11,187 nucleotides of DNA from an uncultured Ruminococcus sp. Lineage in GTDB: Bacteria > Bacillota > Clostridia > Oscillospirales > Ruminococcaceae. Below are positions 6,289-11,187 of this stretch, piece after piece. The stretch spans positions 1-11,187 of the forward strand of contig CAMCMW010000025.1 in the NCBI GenBank assembly GCA_945876155.1, given 5' to 3'. Each line of letters opens with the position of its first letter. The first letter of the stretch is position 1. The notes under the pieces were generated by a model that saw nothing but the letters and a program-made list of their open reading frames with translations, was not told the DNA's origin and did no database searches. A program made the position numbers and the translations under genes.

Positions 6289-7617
6289 AAAAGAGATCAA
6301 TGGTCATCAAATTTCGGATTTCTTATGGCGGCAGCTGGTTCGGCGGTCGGGCTGGGAAATCTTTGGAAGTTTCCGTATGTAGTCGGTATGAACGGCGGAG
6401 GAATCTTCCTTATTATATATATAGTACTGCTTATACTGCTTGGTGCGCCTATACTTATGGCAGAAATGTCCATAGGCAGACACACCCGTCTTAATGCAAT
6501 CGGCGCTTGTCAGCAGCTGAATAAAAACTGGGGTTTTGTAGGATTTGCCGGAATTTTCGGTGCATTCATCATACTTTGCTATTACGGTGTTATCGGCGGC
6601 TGGGTAATGAAATATCTGTTCACGTATATATTCACATCTGGTATAAATGAGCCGGACAGGTATTTCCAGGACTTTTCATCGTCCACAGCAGAACCGATTC
6701 TATGGCAGCTGCTTTTCTGTGCTGTCAGCATTGTAATTGTAATACGTGGAATTTCAAACGGTATTGAAAAAATCAGCAAAATATTTCTCCCTCTCCTTGC
6801 AGCATTTATAATTATTATTGCCATAAACTCAGTTTCACTTCCCAATGCGTCTGAGGGAGTAAAATTTTTCCTGATTCCCGACACTTCCCACATAAACAGT
6901 TTCAAGGATATTTTCAGTATCATTCTGAATGCAATGGGACAGGTATTTTTCAGTTTAAGCCTTGGAATGGGTACCCTTATAACCTACGGCAGCTATTTAA
7001 GCCGTGATTCGTCAATACAGAAAAACGCCTTTTACATTCCTCTGTTCGACCTGATAATAGCAGTCCTCGCCTGCTTTGCGATTCTTCCGGCAGTTTTCGC
7101 ATACGGACTTGAACCCTCCGGCGGTTCGGGACTTATTTTCAAAACCCTCCCCTACGTTTTCAGCAGTATGAAATTCGGAAGGATATGCGCAGTCATATTT
7201 TTTGCACTTGTATTTTTCGCCGCAGTCACTTCCTCGATTTCCCTTGTAGAGGTCATAGCGTCATATTTTATCGACAGCCGCAAGTGGTCAAGACCAAAGG
7301 CGTGTATCATACCCGGAATTATTTTTGCCGGTGTGGGAATCACTGCCTCACTTTCCTTTGGTATACTCAGCAACGTAAAAATTATGGGAGAAAGCATATT
7401 CGATTTTCTGACTATTCTCTCCGACAAGATATTAATGCCTATAGGCGGTTTCTTTATGTGTATCCTCACAGGTTATATATGGGGTATGCCTGAAATGTTC
7501 AGAGAAATGTCCTCAGCGGGAAAATATAAGATATATTTCAGAAAAACTATCTCATTCCTTATTAAATTTTTAGCTCCTGCCATGATTCTCATTATTTTTA
7601 TAACTTCTTTTATCTGA
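6286..7617 (+). CDS. Sodium-dependent transporter, neurotransmitter:sodium symporter (NSS/SLC6) family
   Basis: 443 aa from the ATG at 6286. The N-terminus reads WSSNFGFLMAAAGSAVGLGN and continues LWKFPY, the TM1 signature of the NSS family, where the unwound helix binds Na+ and the amino-acid substrate. About eleven membrane helices can be seen: residues 10-32, 39-62, 84-115, 138-157, 165-185, 208-236, 249-273, 298-327, 338-360, 370-396 and 423-443. Eleven is the usual number in bacterial members such as Tyt1 and MhsT, rather than the twelve of eukaryotic ones. TM6 (LNAMGQVFFSLSLGMGTL) also matches the family. Length is normal. The likely job is Na+-driven uptake of an amino acid across the cytoplasmic membrane; the substrate cannot be read from sequence. 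It stands alone: the next gene is 178 bases away behind hairpins, and the upstream gene points the other way. Confidence 0.9.
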   Translation: MKRDQWSSNFGFLMAAAGSAVGLGNLWKFPYVVGMNGGGIFLIIYIVLLILLGAPILMAEMSIGRHTRLNAIGACQQLNKNWGFVGFAGIFGAFIILCYYGVIGGWVMKYLFTYIFTSGINEPDRYFQDFSSSTAEPILWQLLFCAVSIVIVIRGISNGIEKISKIFLPLLAAFIIIIAINSVSLPNASEGVKFFLIPDTSHINSFKDIFSIILNAMGQVFFSLSLGMGTLITYGSYLSRDSSIQKNAFYIPLFDLIIAVLACFAILPAVFAYGLEPSGGSGLIFKTLPYVFSSMKFGRICAVIFFALVFFAAVTSSISLVEVIASYFIDSRKWSRPKACIIPGIIFAGVGITASLSFGILSNVKIMGESIFDFLTILSDKILMPIGGFFMCILTGYIWGMPEMFREMSSAGKYKIYFRKTISFLIKFLAPAMILIIFITSFI

Positions 7618-7643
7618 ATTTTATATTATTTATTTTATTGCCT

Positions 7644-7675
7644 TGCACATCCGCTTACTTCGTAAGCTCCGTGCA
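7644..7675. repeat. Hairpin downstream of the transporter gene
   Basis: TGCAC (7644-7648) pairs with GTGCA (7671-7675), and inside it GCTTAC (7653-7658) pairs with GTAAGC (7662-7667) around a TTC-rich loop, leaving a small internal loop ATCC/TCC. No T-run follows, so it is not a standard terminator. It may slow or protect the 3' end of the transporter mRNA, or be a dispersed repeat. Confidence 0.55.
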
Positions 7676-7684
7676 TATCGGCTA

Positions 7685-7718
7685 ATAGTAAACTAAAAAA
7701 ATATTTTTAGTTTACTAT
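7685..7718. repeat. Perfect 15-bp AT-rich inverted repeat upstream of the AI-2E/nadA operon
   Basis: ATAGTAAACTAAAAA (7685-7699) and its exact complement (7704-7718) flank a four-base loop. The sequence after it is TATAAAAATC rather than a T-run, and the stem is nearly all A/T, so it is a poor terminator. It ends about ten bases before the expected -35 position of the promoter whose -10 is at 7751, which fits an operator or activator site. The function is an inference. Confidence 0.6.
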
Positions 7719-7727
7719 AAAAATCTA

Positions 7728-7756
7728 TTCCATTTTTGCTGAAAATGATGTATAAT
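7728..7756 (+). promoter_or_regulatory. Candidate promoter for the AI-2E transporter-nadA operon
   Basis: A perfect TATAAT lies at 7751-7756, about 40 bases before the ATG of the transporter gene. The hexamer at the ideal -35 distance (7728-7733, TTCCAT) is weak, so the promoter may need an activator; the inverted repeat just upstream is a candidate site. Confidence 0.5.
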
Positions 7757-7795
7757 AAAATTGTACTATACAAACTGAAGTAACTGGAGTTTTTA

Positions 7796-9142
7796 ATGAA
7801 GATAAAATTTAATGTTAAAAGCAATACTATCGCTGTATACTGCATTATTGTCTTTTCAGTATGTCTGCTGCTTGTTGCGATGGTGTTCAAATACAATGTC
7901 TTTCTTTCGTATTTTCACAAGATACTGTCTGTCCTCGCACCTGTTACCTGGGGAATTGTCATAGCGTATCTTCTCAACCCGGTAATGAAGTTTGCTGAGC
8001 GAATGCTTGGCAAGTTTATTTTCAGAAAGAAAAAGCACCCCAAAGTTACAAGAGCCATAGGTATTACAGTATCACTCATAGTAATGCTGGGAATTGTAAT
8101 TGCTATTGTGGGTTCTATTGTTCCTGAAATAATCGGAACACTAAAAAACATTTTTATGAATATAACCTCGTATCTGAACAATCTCCAGAACTTTCTGAAC
8201 GAAAAGATAAGCGATACCCTTGAAAGCAATCCTAAAATAAAGGAATTTATAAACAGTGAGTTCAATAATATTCAGGATTTTGTTATTTCAGCAGTAAACC
8301 AGTTCCAGCCAAAGCTTGACAGTTTTCTGGCAAAGGACGGTATTCTTGCAAATCTTACCGACAGTGCATGGTCCCTTATCAGCGGTATTAAAAACTGCGT
8401 TCTCGGAATAGTCATTTCAATTTATCTTCTTTACAGCAAGGAAACTCTTATTGCACAGTGCAAAAAAATCGTCTACGCCCTGTTTTCAGAAAAAAAGCGT
8501 GTTCATATTCTGTCAGTGGCGTCCAGAGCCAATTCCACTTTCAGCAACTTCCTTTCCGGAAAGGCGCTGGATTCACTGATTATCGGCGTACTCTGCTTTA
8601 TCGGTATGGTAATTCTCAACATGAAAACCTATGCCGTACTTATAGGCGTCATAGTCGGCGTAACAAACATGATTCCGTTTTTCGGTCCGTTTATCGGTGC
8701 TATCCCCAGCGGACTGCTCATTCTTCTCACCACTCCTGACAAAACACTGATTTTTGTCATATTTATTTTACTGCTCCAGCAGTTTGACGGCAATATTCTT
8801 GGTCCGAAAATTCTCGGCAATTCCCTTGGACTTTCCTCTTTCTGGATAATGTTTGCAATTTTTATAGGAGGCGGACTGTTCGGTTTTGCCGGAATGATTG
8901 CATTTGTACCGCTGTTTGCCGTACTCTACAGTATTCTCAGTGAGATAATTGCAGTCAAGCTTCACAGAAAAAAGCTTCCGGTTGAAACAGAGTACTACAA
9001 AACGGTAGGACAGCCGGAAACCGTTGCACTAAATATCAAAGAGGAAGTGCCGACTGAAAAAGCAGAGGAGCTGCCGGAAGAAAAAACAGAAGAAAAGGAA
9101 ATGACCGGTGCTGAAAATTCAGAAAAACCGGATGAAAAATAG
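7796..9142 (+). CDS. AI-2E family transporter (putative permease)
   Basis: 448 aa, start supported by GGAG (7786-7789) six bases before the ATG. It has the layout of the AI-2E transporter family: two N-terminal helices (11-30, 41-61), a third at 86-110, a soluble segment rich in Asn/Lys helices (112-190), and a hydrophobic C-terminal half with helices near 194-213, 258-276, 278-311, 317-329 and 350-383. Family motifs include GVTNMIPFFGPFIGAIPS (288-305) and QQFDGNILGPKILGNSLGL (328-346). The last 50 residues are a charged Glu/Lys-rich cytoplasmic tail without a recognised domain. Members of this family export or exchange small molecules or ions; the founding TqsA affects autoinducer-2 in E. 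coli, and others act as Na+/H+ antiporters, so the substrate here is open. It is the first gene of a tight unit with nadA (17-bp gap), which raises the possibility of a link to NAD metabolites, though this may only be shared transcription. Confidence 0.88.
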   Translation: MKIKFNVKSNTIAVYCIIVFSVCLLLVAMVFKYNVFLSYFHKILSVLAPVTWGIVIAYLLNPVMKFAERMLGKFIFRKKKHPKVTRAIGITVSLIVMLGIVIAIVGSIVPEIIGTLKNIFMNITSYLNNLQNFLNEKISDTLESNPKIKEFINSEFNNIQDFVISAVNQFQPKLDSFLAKDGILANLTDSAWSLISGIKNCVLGIVISIYLLYSKETLIAQCKKIVYALFSEKKRVHILSVASRANSTFSNFLSGKALDSLIIGVLCFIGMVILNMKTYAVLIGVIVGVTNMIPFFGPFIGAIPSGLLILLTTPDKTLIFVIFILLLQQFDGNILGPKILGNSLGLSSFWIMFAIFIGGGLFGFAGMIAFVPLFAVLYSILSEIIAVKLHRKKLPVETEYYKTVGQPETVALNIKEEVPTEKAEELPEEKTEEKEMTGAENSEKPDEK

Positions 9143-9159
9143 ATTACTCAGGAGGAAAT

Positions 9160-10083
9160 ATGATAAAGGATATTCAGAGCGAAATTTTAAAGCTCAAAAA
9201 GGAAAAAAATGCAGTTATACTCGCCCATTCCTATCAGGCAAAGGAAATAGTTGAAATTGCCGATGAAACCGGTGATTCCTACGCTTTAAGCGTTGCTGCG
9301 GCAAAGCATGACTGCGACGCATTTATTATGTGCGGAGTACACTTCATGGCTGAAACTGTTAAAATGCTTTCGCCGGACAAACGTGTTTTTCTTGCAAATT
9401 CCGGTGCAGGCTGTCCTATGGCAGAACAGATGGACCCTGTTATGATAAGCCAGCTTAAAGAAAAAGAGCCTGACCGTGCGGTGGTGGCTTACATAAACAC
9501 AACGGCGGCGCTGAAAACAGTCTGTGACGTGTGCGTTACTTCCGCAACAGCGGTAAAGATAGTGCAGAAAATGGAAAACAACAAGATTCTGTTTATTCCG
9601 GACTGCAACCTGGGCAGCTACGTTCAGAAACAGGTGCCGGACAAGGATATAAAGCTTTTACAGGGCGGCTGTCCGGTTCATGCCTCAGTAACTCTCACTG
9701 AGCTTAAAGCCGTTAAGGCGCAGCACCCCGACGCTCTTGTACTGGTTCACCCGGAATGCCGTCCGGAGGTGACAGCGGAGGCTGATTATGTGGGTTCGAC
9801 TTCCGGAATTATGAAGTACGCAATGGAGTCGGACGCTAAGGAATTTATTATCGGAACTGAAATGAGCATTACTGAACATTTACAGTATGCCTGTCCGGAA
9901 AAGGAATTTTACTACCTCTCAAAGAAAATTCTCTGTCCTAACATGAAAATGACTACTTTAATGGACGTTTACAAAACTCTCCAGAATCTTGACAACGGAA
10001 AAGCTTTTGAAATTGTCATGGACGATGAAGAGATAAGAAAAGCAAGAGTGTGCATTGACGAAATGATACGCCTGGGAGAATAA
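9160..10083 (+). CDS. nadA: Quinolinate synthase NadA
   Basis: 307 aa, the usual length for bacterial NadA, preceded by a strong AGGAGG (about 9151-9156). The enzyme condenses iminoaspartate with dihydroxyacetone phosphate to quinolinate in de novo NAD synthesis and acts in the cytoplasm. The three cysteines that hold the [4Fe-4S] cluster are present: Cys85 (GAGCPMAEQ), Cys171 (GGCPVHAS) and Cys259 (ILCPNMKM). Other family residues are His23 and Tyr25 (AHSYQ), Tyr111 and Asn113 (AYINTT), and His197/Glu199 in VHPEC. VGSTSGIMKY (211-220) and IIGTEMSI (230-237) also match. Its normal partners nadB (L-aspartate oxidase) and nadC are not in the window. It lies between an AI-2E transporter gene and a LUD-domain gene on the same strand. 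No NAD-related riboswitch or clear repressor site was recognised in the 17-base gap before it. Confidence 0.96.
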   Translation: MIKDIQSEILKLKKEKNAVILAHSYQAKEIVEIADETGDSYALSVAAAKHDCDAFIMCGVHFMAETVKMLSPDKRVFLANSGAGCPMAEQMDPVMISQLKEKEPDRAVVAYINTTAALKTVCDVCVTSATAVKIVQKMENNKILFIPDCNLGSYVQKQVPDKDIKLLQGGCPVHASVTLTELKAVKAQHPDALVLVHPECRPEVTAEADYVGSTSGIMKYAMESDAKEFIIGTEMSITEHLQYACPEKEFYYLSKKILCPNMKMTTLMDVYKTLQNLDNGKAFEIVMDDEEIRKARVCIDEMIRLGE

Positions 10084-10094
10084 CGGAGGACAGC

Positions 10095-10769
10095 ATGACA
10101 GGCGCAAATCTTAATAAAATAGTACAGCTGCGACTGGAGAAAACAGCAAAAGCCCTTGAAAGCAACAATATGACCGCATACATTGTTCAGACAAAGGCAG
10201 AGGCGGCTGAAAAGGTGAAATCACTTCTCAAAAAAGGTGACGTTATCGCAAGCGGCGGTTCGGTTACTCTCAACGAATGCGGCATAATCGACATGGTGAA
10301 ATCACCCGATTACTGCTATCTCGACAGAAACTCAGTACCGCCGGAAGAAGTACCCGATATCTACAGAAAAGCCTTTACAGCTGATGTCTACCTTTCAAGC
10401 GCAAATGCCATTACTGAAAACGGTGAGCTTTACAATGTGGACGGAAACAGCAACAGGGTTGCGGCTATTGCATACGGTCCGGAGTCTGTTATAATCGTTG
10501 CCGGATACAATAAAATAGTCGGCAGTCTTGATGAGGCGGCAAACCGTGTTAAGAAAACTGCTGCTCCGGCAAACACTGTAAGGCTTAACTGCGATACATA
10601 CTGCGCCAAAGCAGGTGAATGTGCCGCTTTTTCCGGAAAGTGTCCGGAAGAAATGACCTCTGGCTGCTCCTCAGACGCAAGAATCTGCTGCAACTACCTT
10701 ATCTCTGCAAAGCAAAGACACAAGGGCAGAATAAAGGTTATTCTTGTGGCTGAAAATCTTGGTTTCTGA
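10095..10769 (+). CDS. LUD-domain (LutC/YkgG-type) protein with Cys-rich C-terminus
   Basis: 224 aa; GGAGG at 10085-10089 lies five bases before the ATG, and the gap from nadA is 11 bases, so it is co-transcribed and probably translationally linked. The fold follows the LUD family (lactate utilisation proteins, formerly DUF162): a helical N-terminus, AEAAEKVKSLLKKGDVIASG (35-54), SVTLNECGIID (56-66), DVYLSSANAITENGELYNVD (97-116), RVAAIAYGPESVIIVAGYNKI (121-141), and a final KGRIKVILVAENLGF. Near the C-terminus there are seven cysteines within 34 residues (166, 170, 176, 183, 191, 198, 199). Common relatives have a shorter Cys cluster here (C-x-K-x-G-x-C, C, then RIC), so an insertion appears to have added Cys. 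The cluster could bind a metal or Fe-S centre. The role is uncertain: LUD proteins act in lactate oxidation with LutA/LutB, but neither is nearby. Confidence 0.85.
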   Translation: MTGANLNKIVQLRLEKTAKALESNNMTAYIVQTKAEAAEKVKSLLKKGDVIASGGSVTLNECGIIDMVKSPDYCYLDRNSVPPEEVPDIYRKAFTADVYLSSANAITENGELYNVDGNSNRVAAIAYGPESVIIVAGYNKIVGSLDEAANRVKKTAAPANTVRLNCDTYCAKAGECAAFSGKCPEEMTSGCSSDARICCNYLISAKQRHKGRIKVILVAENLGF

Positions 10770-10770
10770 T

Positions 10771-11187
10771 ATGGAATACATTCCGGTTAAAACTATACTT
10801 TCAAAGTGCAAAAGCACCAGCTGGTTCGGTACGGACTACAACATGAATATTTATCGTGGGTGCTGTCATGGGTGCATATACTGTGACAGCCGCAGCGAAT
10901 GTTACAGGATTGACAACTTTGAACAGGTCAGAGCGAAAAAGGATTCCCTGCTGATTCTAAGGGACGAACTTAAAAGAAAAGTGCGCTCGGGAGTTGTGGG
11001 GACTGGTTCTATGAGCGACCCTTACAACCCATTTGAAAAGGAACTCCTGCTTACAAGGCACTCCCTTGAACTGCTTGACGCTTACAATTTCGGAGTTTCA
11101 ATCGTAACAAAAAGTGCGCTTATAACCCGTGACGCTGATATTCTGAAAAGTATTTCGGAACACTCCCCTGTTATCTGCAAGCTTACT
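10771..11187 (+). CDS. SPL-family radical SAM protein (N-terminal 139 residues; runs off the right edge)
   Basis: An ATG at 10771, one base after the stop of the LUD gene, opens a frame that stays open to the last base, 139 codons. There is no good ribosome binding site, so translation is probably coupled to the LUD gene. Residues 28-38 read YRGCCHGCIYC with the radical SAM C-x3-C-x2-C at Cys31, Cys35 and Cys38, followed by DSRSECY (39-45). GTGSMSDPYNPFEKE (77-91), TRHSLELL and FGVSIVTKSALITRDADIL (107-125) match the spore photoproduct lyase-like family (SplB/Rv2578c group) of radical SAM enzymes. Most members of this group are not true spore photoproduct lyases, and their substrates are unknown. 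The rest of the protein, including any further cysteines, lies beyond the window. Confidence 0.88.
   Translation, partial: MEYIPVKTILSKCKSTSWFGTDYNMNIYRGCCHGCIYCDSRSECYRIDNFEQVRAKKDSLLILRDELKRKVRSGVVGTGSMSDPYNPFEKELLLTRHSLELLDAYNFGVSIVTKSALITRDADILKSISEHSPVICKLT

Overview
The window looks like chromosomal DNA from a low-GC Gram-positive bacterium of the Clostridia, most likely a Ruminococcus-type member of the Oscillospiraceae. The evidence is AT-rich intergenic DNA, AGGAG-type ribosome binding sites before almost every gene, TTGxxx/TATAAT promoters, a lipobox lipoprotein, and a secreted-protein leader that resembles those of Ruminococcus glycoside hydrolases. The genus is an inference; no rRNA or other marker is present.

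The left part (1-5935) is AT-richer and looks accessory and partly decayed. On the minus strand, a strong promoter (2810-2838) drives an 821-aa protein that joins a CDP-glycerol glycerophosphotransferase-like domain to a repeat region that looks like a seven-bladed beta-propeller. It is followed 21 bp later by a radical SAM protein cut by the window edge. Together they look like a cell-surface polymer or modification operon. The 479-base gap 2770-3248 holds a second strong promoter facing right, a 13-bp tandem repeat, and what looks like the 3' end of a tRNA without the rest of the tRNA, which is a possible integration scar. Next come a frameshifted lipoprotein gene (+), a terminator shared by convergent genes, and a sensor histidine kinase (-). 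The kinase lacks a first membrane segment and a partner response regulator. Its 5' end runs into out-of-frame remains of a secreted protein.

The right part (6286-11187), all on the plus strand, is GC-richer and intact. It begins with a stand-alone 11-TM sodium:neurotransmitter-symporter family transporter. An intergenic region with two hairpins follows. After it comes a tight four-gene unit: an AI-2E family transporter, nadA (quinolinate synthase, step two of de novo NAD synthesis), a LUD-domain protein with an unusually cysteine-rich C-terminus, and a spore-photoproduct-lyase-like radical SAM protein cut by the right edge. Gaps within the unit are 17, 11 and 1 bp, so co-transcription is likely. 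nadB and nadC are not in the window.

The most interesting signals are the glycerophosphotransferase/propeller plus radical SAM pair, the nadA-LUD-radical SAM grouping with its Cys-rich LUD variant, the tRNA-end scar beside an orphan promoter, and the three-frame gene wreck upstream of the kinase.
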